Assembly (NCBI GenBank): GCA_905479575.1
Contig: CAJQNB010000061.1
Location: forward strand, 1-42,951
Length of the DNA: 42,951 bases
Direction of reading: 5' to 3'
Source: an uncultured Pseudophaeobacter sp.
GTDB taxonomy: Bacteria > Pseudomonadota > Alphaproteobacteria > Rhodobacterales > Rhodobacteraceae
Position 1 is the stretch's first letter; each line of letters starts with the position of its first letter. The notes beneath the pieces are model-generated. The model did not search any database and was not told where the DNA came from. It was given only the letters and a program-made list of their open reading frames with translations. Shown here one piece after another: positions 15,720 to 23,427 of this stretch. The position numbers and the translations under genes were made by a program.

Positions 15720-16891
15720 GGCAGTTGCTCCGGATTGATGGAAATACGGAAACTGGATCCCAAGCCGGGTTTCGAAGTGATCGAAATATTCCAGCCATGA
15801 TTTGAGGCAACACGCTGACACAGGGCAAGGCCGAGTCCTGAGCCGGGGTAGACATCATAGGTATGCAACCGTTGGAACAGGCCAAAAATCCGGGCTTTGT
15901 GTTCCTCGGCGATTCCAATTCCGTTGTCACGCACCACGATATCCGTGCCGCCATCCTCTTGCACTTCAGTGAACACCTCTATGCGCGGCGCAACACCATC
16001 CCGGCGAAACTTTATCGCATTGGAAATGAAGTTCTGGAACATGATCCGCACTTGCATCGGAGAACAAATCAGATCGGGCAGATCAGCCAGATCCAACTGG
16101 CCTTTGTTGCTCAGCAAATCGGCCTTGGTATCTTCGGCAATAGATTGCAGGGTTTTTGCCAGCGAGACTGTTTCATGTTGTGTTTCGTCACCAAGAGTTT
16201 GGGAATATTTCAACACATCCTCGATGATCTTGATCATCCGGTCCGCCGTTTCCAGCGCAGCAGTCAGCAAGGAGCGGGCCTCCTCGTCGAGGCTGCTGCC
16301 ATAGTCCTGTGCCAGTATCTGCAAAATCATCCTGATCGTGTTATTTGGCGATTTCAAGTCATGGGAAATTGCATAGGTAAAATCGGACTGTTCCAGATTT
16401 GTCTGCACCAAACGCGCGTTCTGCCGCCGAAGCTTGTTGGACTGGACTTCTAGTTCCTGGGTACGGGCCCGCACTTGATCGTCCAGCTGATCACGCTGAT
16501 GGGCCAGTTCGACGGTGACATTGCGCAGTTCCTGCTCCGCCTTACGGCGTTCCTCTATTTCGCGGTGCAGTTGCTCCAAGTTCTGCCTGTAGCCTTTGAG
16601 AGCCATATCGTAGACGGCCGCAACCTCCAGAAAAAACACTTCCATCCGGGAGACCATCTGGCGCGTTTCAGCTGCGGAAACGGTCTCTAGCACTGCAACG
16701 CAGGCCCGATGATGCAGGCTGGCGAGTTCCGAGAACGTCAACCGTTTCCCAAGCGCTGATCGCGAAAAAAGATGTGCAGAATCAAGAACATCCTCGTCCT
16801 GACTGACCAGATACTTCCTCAGGGCTCCGCTGTAAAAGGCGCCGAAGTCGCTGATTTCCGTTTCAGTTATCTCATCTGCGCTGTTGATCAT
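15716..16891 (-). CDS. Sensor histidine kinase with RsbU-N-like domain (stressosome output)
   Basis: Cytoplasmic histidine kinase (391 aa) with no membrane segment. Residues about 15-95 (FGAFYSGALRKYLVSQDEDV onward) resemble the N-terminal RsbT-binding domain of the phosphatase RsbU. A coiled coil (about 100-165) leads to the phospho-acceptor His177 (AISHDLKSPNN), then an ATPase domain with N-box NFISNAIKF, DNGIGI and GSGLGL. It is coupled by ATGA overlaps to rsbX before it and the response regulator after it. The layout suggests that RsbT, released from the stressosome, binds the N-domain and switches the kinase, replacing the RsbU/sigma-B branch. The domain identity is by eye and should be tested. 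Confidence 0.85.
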   Translation of the reverse strand: MINSADEITETEISDFGAFYSGALRKYLVSQDEDVLDSAHLFSRSALGKRLTFSELASLHHRACVAVLETVSAAETRQMVSRMEVFFLEVAAVYDMALKGYRQNLEQLHREIEERRKAEQELRNVTVELAHQRDQLDDQVRARTQELEVQSNKLRRQNARLVQTNLEQSDFTYAISHDLKSPNNTIRMILQILAQDYGSSLDEEARSLLTAALETADRMIKIIEDVLKYSQTLGDETQHETVSLAKTLQSIAEDTKADLLSNKGQLDLADLPDLICSPMQVRIMFQNFISNAIKFRRDGVAPRIEVFTEVQEDGGTDIVVRDNGIGIAEEHKARIFGLFQRLHTYDVYPGSGLGLALCQRVASNHGWNISITSKPGLGSSFRISINPEQLP

Positions 16892-17502
16892 GGCGCAGCA
16901 CCGATTTTCACAGCCAGTGCGATCGCATCGTCATTCTGACGGCCGTGTTGCAACACTGTATTGTGCGCCAGATCTGCTGCACTTTCATAGCCGTCCAATT
17001 GGCTGCGATAGCTGGCAGATATGCCATCACTGACCAGCACGATCGTGGCAGGCGGCTGCAAAGCCAGTCTCTGCGGCAGCAGCGATCCAAAGGCCAACCC
17101 CAGTGTGCCGCCGCACTGGATAACCGAGTCCGTCTGAGACCTGCCCTGAAGCAGGACACCATCAATATCGCCCATAGCAGCCCAGTCCAGTGTCAGGGAT
17201 TCAAGGGAAATCAAAGCAACACCAAGAGCCGCCCCGCGGGTTCCTTTCAAGGCTTGATGCGACAGCGCAAAGATCTGGCGCAGGTCCGGGTGCTCCGCTT
17301 CGCTCAGCCGTCTGAGACACTGATTGGCAGCCTGCGCTGCTGCTGTTCCGCTGCCCGTGCCATCGACCACTGCCGCGACAAGTACGGGGCCAATAAAGCG
17401 CAGCAAATAGCCATCCCCGCAGGCTGATCCTGAGTGTTTCGAGCGGTGCTCGATTGCCCAGCTGATACTGTAACCTTGCCTATCCAGCACACCTTGTTTC
17501 AT
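16888..17502 (-). CDS. rsbX: RsbX-like PP2C phosphatase
   Basis: SpoIIE/PP2C-type serine/threonine phosphatase (204 aa), the feedback enzyme that dephosphorylates RsbR and RsbS and resets the stressosome. Metal-binding aspartates are in ACGDGYL (Asp30), AAVVDGTGSG (Asp47), LVSDGIS and QNDDAIAL, in PP2C order. The start at 17502 is preferred to the ATG at 17514, because it makes a four-base ATGA overlap with rsbT, like every other junction from rsbS onward in this operon. Its position after rsbT matches known R-S-T-X modules. Confidence 0.88.
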   Translation of the reverse strand: MKQGVLDRQGYSISWAIEHRSKHSGSACGDGYLLRFIGPVLVAAVVDGTGSGTAAAQAANQCLRRLSEAEHPDLRQIFALSHQALKGTRGAALGVALISLESLTLDWAAMGDIDGVLLQGRSQTDSVIQCGGTLGLAFGSLLPQRLALQPPATIVLVSDGISASYRSQLDGYESAADLAHNTVLQHGRQNDDAIALAVKIGAAP

Positions 17503-17921
17503 GGCTTGCACCACATGGCGGCGACCACGAGCACGCCTTCACCTGGCTGGGAAGAAATATCAAATTCGTCCATGATACGCTTGGTTCCCGGCAGGCCGAG
17601 CCCGAGGCTGTTTCCGGTAGAAAACCCGTCCTGCATCGCCTTGGAAAGGTCTTTGATACCCGGGCCTTGATCACTGGCCCGGACCAGAATACCAGCCCCT
17701 TTTGTGTCCTGGATCACTGCAATCTGGATTTCTCCTTTGCCCGCATAATTGACGATATTGCGGGCCAGTTCTGAAATCGCAGTCGCCACCAGTGCTTGGT
17801 CTGGCCGACTGAACCCAAGAGATTCCGCAATGTTGCGCCCCAACTTCCGAGCCGCAACAATATCACTGTCCGTGGTGATCCGACGAAGCTGAATGTCGGG
17901 AACTCCGCCAGCCATTTTCAT
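17499..17921 (-). CDS. rsbT: RsbT-like switch protein kinase
   Basis: GHKL-fold serine/threonine kinase (140 aa) that phosphorylates RsbS and RsbR in the stressosome and then dissociates to activate a partner. The N-box is ELARNIVNYAGKGEI (Glu51, Asn55); the ATP-lid motifs are DQGPGI (84-89) and SLGLGLPG (105-112). The length equals that of Bacillus RsbT. It overlaps rsbS upstream and rsbX downstream by ATGA. The partner here is probably the operon's histidine kinase, since no RsbU is encoded. Confidence 0.93.
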   Translation of the reverse strand: MKMAGGVPDIQLRRITTDSDIVAARKLGRNIAESLGFSRPDQALVATAISELARNIVNYAGKGEIQIAVIQDTKGAGILVRASDQGPGIKDLSKAMQDGFSTGNSLGLGLPGTKRIMDEFDISSQPGEGVLVVAAMWCKP

Positions 17922-18277
17922 GCGCCTGACCGATCCAATAGCGCCATGCCGCGGTCAAGATCCAGCGCGGTCTCAACATCCTTCAGGGTCAGCCCCAGAA
18001 GAACCAGAGCCATGGCGACTTCAGGCTGAATGCCGACAAGGACCAGCTTTGCGCCCCGCAGGTACACGCCGCCTGCAATCTCGGATAAGGTGCGGCTGCT
18101 GAAACTGTCCAGGACATCCACAGCACTGACATCAATGATGACGCCAGTCACGCCTTTGGTCACCACCATATCCAGCAGCCTGCTCTGCAGATCCAGAATT
18201 TCCTGATCTGACAGATCTTCCTGAATAGACGCAATCAAACGTCGGTTCTGTTGCAGGATGGGAACGCGTACAGCCAT
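17918..18277 (-). CDS. rsbS: RsbS-like stressosome scaffold (STAS domain)
   Basis: A single STAS domain (119 aa), the scaffold subunit of the stressosome that holds RsbT inactive. The phosphorylation site is visible: VDVLDSFSSRTL, with Ser58 in the place of Bacillus RsbS Ser59. The gene begins five bases after the rsbR stop and overlaps rsbT by ATGA, so stoichiometric synthesis is likely. Confidence 0.93.
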   Translation of the reverse strand: MAVRVPILQQNRRLIASIQEDLSDQEILDLQSRLLDMVVTKGVTGVIIDVSAVDVLDSFSSRTLSEIAGGVYLRGAKLVLVGIQPEVAMALVLLGLTLKDVETALDLDRGMALLDRSGA

Positions 18278-18282
18278 CGGGA

Positions 18283-19203
18283 TCAGGTACCAATCAACTT
18301 TTCAGCGATCTTAATTCCCTGCTGCAAATCCCCGGCAGTATTAAGTTGCTGGCCCGATACACCGATCTTGACCAGGGCCTGGGCCACCTCTGCAGAAATT
18401 CCAGTCAGAACAGAGGCCGCCCCCATCAGGCGCGCGGCGCTCATGGATTGGATCAGATGGTTGGCCACTGCGCTGTCCACTCCGGCCACACCGGTGATAT
18501 CCAGCACAACGACCTGGGCGCGATGTTCGCGGATGCCTTCAAGAAGCTCCACGGTCAGCGACCGGGCCCGGTGGCTGTCAAGCGTTCCCACGACAGGTAT
18601 CAGCAAGAGGCCCTCGCGCAATTTCAGCACCGGAGTCGGCAATTCGCTCAGTTCGCGCTCACGATTCTGGATCGTCTCCTCGCGGGTTTCCACGTAGGTT
18701 TCCAGCGCCAGGGACATGTCGAAATGGGATATCTTCAACAGCGCCAGCATCAACCGGAAGGCCTCTTCTGGTTTTTCGGCCAGCTTGTCCAGTATGACGT
18801 GCCCAAGGCGGTGCATATAAAAGGCGTATGCCCCGATATAGAGCGTGGGTGTTACCCCAGCCTGTTCATGGATGCGGCCAATCAAACGACGGTTCTCGAT
18901 ATAGGCGTCATCAATATCGGCTGATACCAATTCCTCAAAATACCGGACTTGCGCGCGTTTCACCCGATTGATGTGTTCCTCATCCTGAAAATGTTTTGAG
19001 GCCTGATCAAAAGATAGAATATGGTCGTAAAACGCTTCGATGATTTCTCCGGCCATTTGCTCTGCAATACCGGACAGCCGCCGCCTTTCCTCTTGGTCTG
19101 ATGCGGTAATATCAAACCATGCCAGCGCATCGGCCAACGCATTAGCATGTGTCGTGGTATCTGCCAGATTCCCGGTGATAGACGAGGAAACAACATCAGA
19201 CAT
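18283..19203 (-). CDS. rsbR: RsbR-like stressosome sensor with haem-type globin domain
   Basis: The sensor subunit (306 aa) has an N-terminal globin-coupled-sensor domain (about 20-175), a linker helix, and a C-terminal STAS domain (about 195-303). The globin part has IHEQAGVTPTLYIGAY (111-126), which fits the proximal-His pattern of haem globin-coupled sensors (H-x3-G-x2-P-x2-Y-x-G-A-Y), with His112 as predicted haem ligand. Bacillus RsbR proteins have lost haem. The two STAS phospho-sites are Ser210 (TLDSHRA) and Ser244 (GVDSAVA), replacing Thr171 and Thr205. CAGGAG precedes the ATG. It is the first gene of the operon and its predicted O2/NO sensor. Confidence 0.92.
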   Translation of the reverse strand: MSDVVSSSITGNLADTTTHANALADALAWFDITASDQEERRRLSGIAEQMAGEIIEAFYDHILSFDQASKHFQDEEHINRVKRAQVRYFEELVSADIDDAYIENRRLIGRIHEQAGVTPTLYIGAYAFYMHRLGHVILDKLAEKPEEAFRLMLALLKISHFDMSLALETYVETREETIQNRERELSELPTPVLKLREGLLLIPVVGTLDSHRARSLTVELLEGIREHRAQVVVLDITGVAGVDSAVANHLIQSMSAARLMGAASVLTGISAEVAQALVKIGVSGQQLNTAGDLQQGIKIAEKLIGT

Positions 19204-19640
19204 AAAACGCTCCTGAGTTTCTGTTTGGCTTCCCCTGACACTAAATTGGTTTGGTTAATAAACTTGCATAAAATCCTGCGGGGGAATTATTTTACGCTGC
19301 CCTAACGGCTCGTCCGCATTAAATACAGGACCCAATCATCCTGCACGTAGGCAAGCCATTCCGCCAAATCTCAAAAACTGGCAACGCTTGGCAATACGCT
19401 ATCATCGCTCTTCAAAATTATGCACCTCTTCCATCTCGCGCGGCTCCTGCTATTTATTGGTTATAGGTTCTGACCTAAATAATTCCATGAATGCGGCATT
19501 CAAATACATACACTCCCATTAGGTGTTAAAGCTGCTCGAAAGACAAGTCATAACAAATCAATTTATTAATACAATCATTTAGAAATCTTCCCGTGTTTAG
19601 TGTTAGTTTCAAATGTACCCGTAAAGAGTGGAGTTGTTTT
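19204..19640. other. AT-rich divergent promoter region
   Basis: 437 bases between rsbR and a divergent response-regulator gene, clearly richer in A/T than its surroundings. It must carry both promoters. A short dyad, TAGGT-TCTG-ACCTA, lies near 19470. I see no good GGAAC...CGTT EcfG-type promoter. No reading frame is convincing. Confidence 0.45.
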
Positions 19641-20333
19641 ATGCAGTTAACACATATCGACCATCCCAAGCAGGGCTTGCTCGCAGCGCAGACCGCTTTG
19701 GAAATACTCGTTTTTGATGATGATGACTTTGACCTGACACGTCTTCAGCGCCTGTTGCAAAAGGTCGACAAGAAGGTGGAAGTTCACGCCTGTTCTTCAG
19801 TCGAGCAGATGAATGACGTTTTGGATCATCAGGTCATTGACCTATGCCTACTGGATTTGAGATTGGGGGATCTCGACGGGTGCGATGTCATGCAGTCTCT
19901 GCGCAGAAGGCCTGACAGCGCAGAACTGCCTGTCGTCATGGTGTCTGGCATGCAGGATACAGAATCTGTTGTCAGAACCATCAAGGCTGGCTGCACCGAC
20001 TTTCTGGAAAAAGACCACCTGACCGCAGATAAACTGCGCCAAACCATCTTCCAGGCGCTGACCTCTTCGATGCCGGATCCGGACCTGACTTACAGATTGC
20101 ATGAAGCGTCAGAGGCCGTTGTAAAGGGGATTGCCAAAGGCTGCATTGCAGAACTCCAGCCCCGGCTTCGCCAGATTTATCGTCAGGTCAGCTTTATTCG
20201 GAATTGCCATAACATGGGTCTTTTGCCAGATCCGCAGGCACTCGATAAAATCGAGCAAAACTGCCTCGCAGTTTGGCGGTTCTTTGATGAGGTAGAAGCC
20301 TACGCCGATGGGTTCAGCAAACCAGTTCACTAG
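19641..20333 (+). CDS. Response regulator with unrecognised C-terminal helical domain
   Basis: A protein of 230 residues. The receiver domain spans about 20-145, with acidic pocket Asp26-Asp28, phospho-acceptor Asp72 (CLLDLRLGDLDG), Ser102 and Lys124 (FLEKD). Residues 145-230 are probably helical, with no DNA-binding or GGDEF motif that I can see. I chose the ATG at 19641, with GGAG about eight bases before; the longer frame from 19593 has none. It is divergent from rsbR and convergent with another histidine kinase gene. It may bring the phosphotransfer output of the stressosome kinase or of that second kinase to a protein partner. Confidence 0.82.
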   Translation: MQLTHIDHPKQGLLAAQTALEILVFDDDDFDLTRLQRLLQKVDKKVEVHACSSVEQMNDVLDHQVIDLCLLDLRLGDLDGCDVMQSLRRRPDSAELPVVMVSGMQDTESVVRTIKAGCTDFLEKDHLTADKLRQTIFQALTSSMPDPDLTYRLHEASEAVVKGIAKGCIAELQPRLRQIYRQVSFIRNCHNMGLLPDPQALDKIEQNCLAVWRFFDEVEAYADGFSKPVH

Positions 20334-20472
20334 GGTCGGAACCCGATAATCCTGCGTCGGCAGCCGAATTTTCTAAAATTTCAATGATTTGGGGGCTGCC
20401 GTGAATAGTCGCTCTATGTGCAAGCCGCCAAAGACGCTGAAATGAAGTGAAGTAGAGTGACCACCGATCACC

Positions 20473-20507
20473 CCAAAGGGGGCCGACAAGACATCGGCCC
20501 CCTTTGG
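20473..20507. repeat. Perfect 14-base inverted repeat (stem-loop) in a 292-base gap
   Basis: CCAAAGGGGGCCGA (20473-20486) and TCGGCCCCCTTTGG (20494-20507) pair without mismatch around a seven-base loop. It lies in the gap 20334-20625 between two convergent genes, so a bidirectional terminator is the natural reading. Neither side has a T run, however, and it is 118-140 bases from the stops. The rest of the gap holds nothing recognised. Confidence 0.6.
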
Positions 20508-20625
20508 CGTGGCAGGTTTAACGAACTTTGCTGCTGCCCGCGTCACAACTGGTTGAAATATAGCCACTAGACCTGAACAAACGCGTCTTGTCAGAGACCC
20601 GATCTGACAAACTGACGGTGCAGGA

Positions 20626-21420
20626 TTAATGGGCCCTGACCCTAGACGGTGATTGCATCTGTGTTTCATCTGATAAAGGCAGGGCCAAGCACAATGACGC
20701 GCCCTGCATGTCTCTTGAAGGTCGGGCAACCCATGCGCGCCCGCCGCAGTGCAGGGCGATCTTGTCCAGGATGGCCAATCCCATGCCAACACCTTTGTCT
20801 TCGCTGGCGGCATGCAGCGAGACCATAGGTTTGAAAACTTCTGTCCAATGGCGTTCGGGGATTCCGGGGCCATTGTCCCTGACTTTCAACACCCAGAAAT
20901 CCCCAAGTCCGGTCTCTGGGCTGCCCTGTTCAATAGACCCGGTTATGGCAATTCTTGTGTCAGGGGCCCCATGTATCAACGCATTGCTGATCAGCACGTC
21001 GACAGCCATCTCCAGATCAGGCATGGAAATCTGCACCGCGCCTTTTTGCAGCTTGCTGCGCAGCCGCGCTGTGTCAGGCAGTGTGCAGCGCGTCAAAACC
21101 TTGCTGACTGCCTGCCCACCATCCATCACCTCCGCTGGACTGCGACCTACGCGGGAATGCAACAGCAATCCATCGATCATTTTGTTAAGCCGCTGCGTAT
21201 GATTTTGCATCAAATGCAGGCAATCTTGGACTGAATCGGGTAACTCCAGCCCGGCTTCTGCCAAGTCTTCCTGTATCCAAGTGGGCAAATCCGACAGCGC
21301 CCGCGTTGACCCGCGCAGATCATGTGACAGACGGTAGATGATCTCATCCGCTGTCTGCTGTTGCGAACCAGGCTGCAGCAGACCCGCTTCTGCGTCATTC
21401 CGTGCCCCTTCTGGCGTCAT
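20626..21420 (-). CDS. Soluble sensor histidine kinase without input domain
   Basis: A short cytoplasmic histidine kinase (264 aa). It begins with about 25 non-conserved residues, then the dimerisation domain with His33 (YRLSHDLRGSTRAL), an N-box region DVLISNALIHG, the ATP-lid motifs RDNGPGIP and KGVGMGL, and a final beta-sheet segment. There is no PAS, GAF or membrane segment, so the signal must come from a protein partner. It is divergent from the Rcp1-like response regulator at 21796 and convergent with that at 19641, both candidate partners. Confidence 0.88.
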   Translation of the reverse strand: MTPEGARNDAEAGLLQPGSQQQTADEIIYRLSHDLRGSTRALSDLPTWIQEDLAEAGLELPDSVQDCLHLMQNHTQRLNKMIDGLLLHSRVGRSPAEVMDGGQAVSKVLTRCTLPDTARLRSKLQKGAVQISMPDLEMAVDVLISNALIHGAPDTRIAITGSIEQGSPETGLGDFWVLKVRDNGPGIPERHWTEVFKPMVSLHAASEDKGVGMGLAILDKIALHCGGRAWVARPSRDMQGASLCLALPLSDETQMQSPSRVRAH

Positions 21421-21795
21421 CGCAACAGGCCTCCTGGTATGTTTCTGGCGACCGGCGTAGCGCTGGTCGGCTTAGGCGTTTTACCCGCTAAACATAGGGT
21501 GCCGCCCCACCGATAAGAATGCGTTAACACCCCTTCCTTTTGCGATAAATTATTGAAAACTTTATAGTTCAAACTCTACAGCCATACATTCAAAATTCTG
21601 CAATTAACAGACAGGCAACCTTTCATGTCTAATGTATTAAGGAAGCAAAGGGGCAGTTCCGGCAAACAGCCCATGGCTAATAATGATACGGGTGGCTGAT
21701 TTGAAGCATGGGGCAAATGGTAACATCGGTGGGACACTCACCCAGTCCTTGGGGCCAAAGCCAGGCATGCTGCTGCTCGGCGAGGCTTGTGCGCA
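21421..21795. other. Divergent intergenic region
   Basis: 375 bases between the minus-strand kinase and the plus-strand response regulator. The middle (about 21540-21640) is AT-rich and probably holds promoters. Only very short frames are present (for example 24 codons from the ATG at 21625), without ribosome sites. Nothing else recognised. Confidence 0.4.
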
Positions 21796-22242
21796 ATGAA
21801 ACAGCCGCAAGAGATAACACTGCTCATCGTTGACGACGATGACATCGGCGTCGCTTCGGTACAGCGGGCCATGCGCAAACTTGGCATGAGCAACCCTGTG
21901 CGCGTTGGCCGGAACGGGCTGGAAGCGCTGGAGCAATTGCAGGTGTTGAACGATACCCCAGGCCGCAATCCCTGCCTTGTTCTGTTGGATTTGAACATGC
22001 CCCGGATGAACGGCCTGGAATTTCTTGCTGAACTGCGCAGCAGGCCGGAATTGGCGCATACCATCGTTTTTGTCCTGACGACCTCCGAGGATCCGGCTGA
22101 TGTTGCCAACTCCAACCGCTACAACGTGGCCGGATATGTTGTGAAAAAGAATGCCTATCAAAGCGTCTTGGCGACCGTGGAAATGCTACAGCACTATCTG
22201 CGCATTGCTTGTCCTGGTGTGATTGCGCCATCCGCAATATAG
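21796..22242 (+). CDS. Single-domain response regulator, Rcp1-like
   Basis: Receiver domain only (148 aa). Acidic pocket Asp13-Asp15, phospho-acceptor Asp65 (VLLDLNMPRMNGLEFL), Thr96-Thr97, and Lys117 (VVKKNAY). The long loop LNDTPGRNPC before the beta-3 strand is typical of Rcp1-type regulators that pair with soluble kinases (in cyanobacteria, phytochromes). The ATG at 21796 is preferred to the TTG at 21787. It is divergent from the soluble kinase at 20626, which is probably its partner. Confidence 0.87.
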   Translation: MKQPQEITLLIVDDDDIGVASVQRAMRKLGMSNPVRVGRNGLEALEQLQVLNDTPGRNPCLVLLDLNMPRMNGLEFLAELRSRPELAHTIVFVLTTSEDPADVANSNRYNVAGYVVKKNAYQSVLATVEMLQHYLRIACPGVIAPSAI

Positions 22243-22364
22243 GAACTGGCCCTGGCCTCTCTTTGGTTTGGTCAGTCTTTCAATGGGAGTGACGCAAGGA
22301 CCATTCTGCGTGCTTTATGCATCCTGCGACAACACTTGGCGGAGCCTCAGGCCCCGCCAGGGTC

Positions 22365-23330
22365 TTAGACCAGCCCCGCAAGCCAGAGGTACAGGGGAAG
22401 CCCGACTGTGATGTTAAATGGAAAGGTCACCCCCAAAGACAGCGTCAGGTAAATGCCTGCCTCGGCCTGCGGCAGCGCGATCTTCATTGCTGCTGGCACC
22501 GCGATATAAGAGGCCGAGGCGGCAAGAACCATCAGCAGAAACAGGCTGCCAGTCTGCAAACCGATCATCGCGCCCATGCCCCAGGCCAGCACCGCGCCGA
22601 GGATTGGCATCATGATGCCAAAGGCAAACAGCCCTGTGCTTAGCAGGTGCCGGTTGCGCAACAGGCTGCGGCCAGCAGACAGGCCCATGTCCAGCAGGAA
22701 CAGGCAGAGTATGCCGGTGAAGGGTGTGACGACAAAGGGCGCGATCATCTCCATGCCTCGGTCCTGCGTCAGCACGCCAATCACAAACGCACCAGTCAAA
22801 AGCACGATGGAGCCATTGGCAAAAAGCTCTCGCATGGGCATGTGTTCCGCCACCCCCTCCCGTCCAAAGCGATGGGCAATCCACAACGCCGAGAGGATCG
22901 CAGGGACCTCCATCGTTGCGGCCACAGCAACCATGTAGCCATCCGAAGCAATTCCAGTCAGCTCCAGCAGGCTAGAGGCCGCGACGAAAGTAACGATAGA
23001 GATTGAGCCATAGTGACCCGCCACAGCGGCTGCATTCAGCGCATTCAACCGGGTCATGCCGCGCAGCAGGGCGTAGGCAATGAAGGGGATCAAGAAGGAC
23101 AGCACCAACCCAGCACCCAGTGCCGTGAAGACCTCTGGGCTCAGGCCGTTTTCTGCCAGGCTGTGCCCCCCTTTGAAGCCAATTGCCAAGAGAAGATAGA
23201 GCGACATAAATTTGGCCGCACCTTCGGGGATCGAAAGGTCGCTGCGCACGACCGCAGCCAAAAGACCAAGGACAAAGAACAATATCGTCGGCACCATCAG
23301 GTTGCCCACAAGGCTGTCAAAAATCTGCAT
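22365..23330 (-). CDS. SbtA-like sodium-dependent bicarbonate transporter
   Basis: Inner-membrane protein (321 aa) with about ten helices, matching the SbtA family (two inverted five-helix repeats). The conserved segments FMSLYLLLAIGFKGG, AAAVAGHYGSISIVTFVAA (in the first repeat) and LSLGVTFPFNITVGLPLY are visible. The family includes cyanobacterial Na+/HCO3- symporters; in heterotrophs the substrate is less certain. CGGAGA eight bases before the ATG supports the start. There is no SbtB-like PII gene next to it. It is divergent from a LysR regulator that probably controls it. Confidence 0.88.
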   Translation of the reverse strand: MQIFDSLVGNLMVPTILFFVLGLLAAVVRSDLSIPEGAAKFMSLYLLLAIGFKGGHSLAENGLSPEVFTALGAGLVLSFLIPFIAYALLRGMTRLNALNAAAVAGHYGSISIVTFVAASSLLELTGIASDGYMVAVAATMEVPAILSALWIAHRFGREGVAEHMPMRELFANGSIVLLTGAFVIGVLTQDRGMEMIAPFVVTPFTGILCLFLLDMGLSAGRSLLRNRHLLSTGLFAFGIMMPILGAVLAWGMGAMIGLQTGSLFLLMVLAASASYIAVPAAMKIALPQAEAGIYLTLSLGVTFPFNITVGLPLYLWLAGLV

Positions 23331-23343
23331 GATTTGTATCTCC

Positions 23344-23366
23344 GCAACAGGTTTACCGCCTGTTGC
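23344..23366 (-). promoter_or_regulatory. Stem-loop abutting the sbtA-like ribosome site
   Basis: GCAACAGG (23344-23351) and CCTGTTGC (23359-23366) form a perfect eight-base inverted repeat with a seven-base loop. On the minus strand it ends directly at the GGAG ribosome site of the transporter gene. It could be a translational control hairpin or a repressor operator just after the promoter. Confidence 0.45.
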
Positions 23367-23384
23367 CCGAATTCATCTGATAGT

Positions 23385-23399
23385 TTAAATACAATTTAA
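23385..23399. promoter_or_regulatory. Candidate LysR binding site (T-N11-A)
   Basis: TTAAAT-ACA-ATTTAA is a perfect 15-base dyad in the 97-base divergent region, containing T-N11-A. It lies 29 bases before the lysR start and 55 bases before the transporter start, the usual place for a LysR activator site serving both promoters. Confidence 0.5.
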
Positions 23400-23427
23400 C
23401 GACATAAAATATAGCCTGAGATTATGG

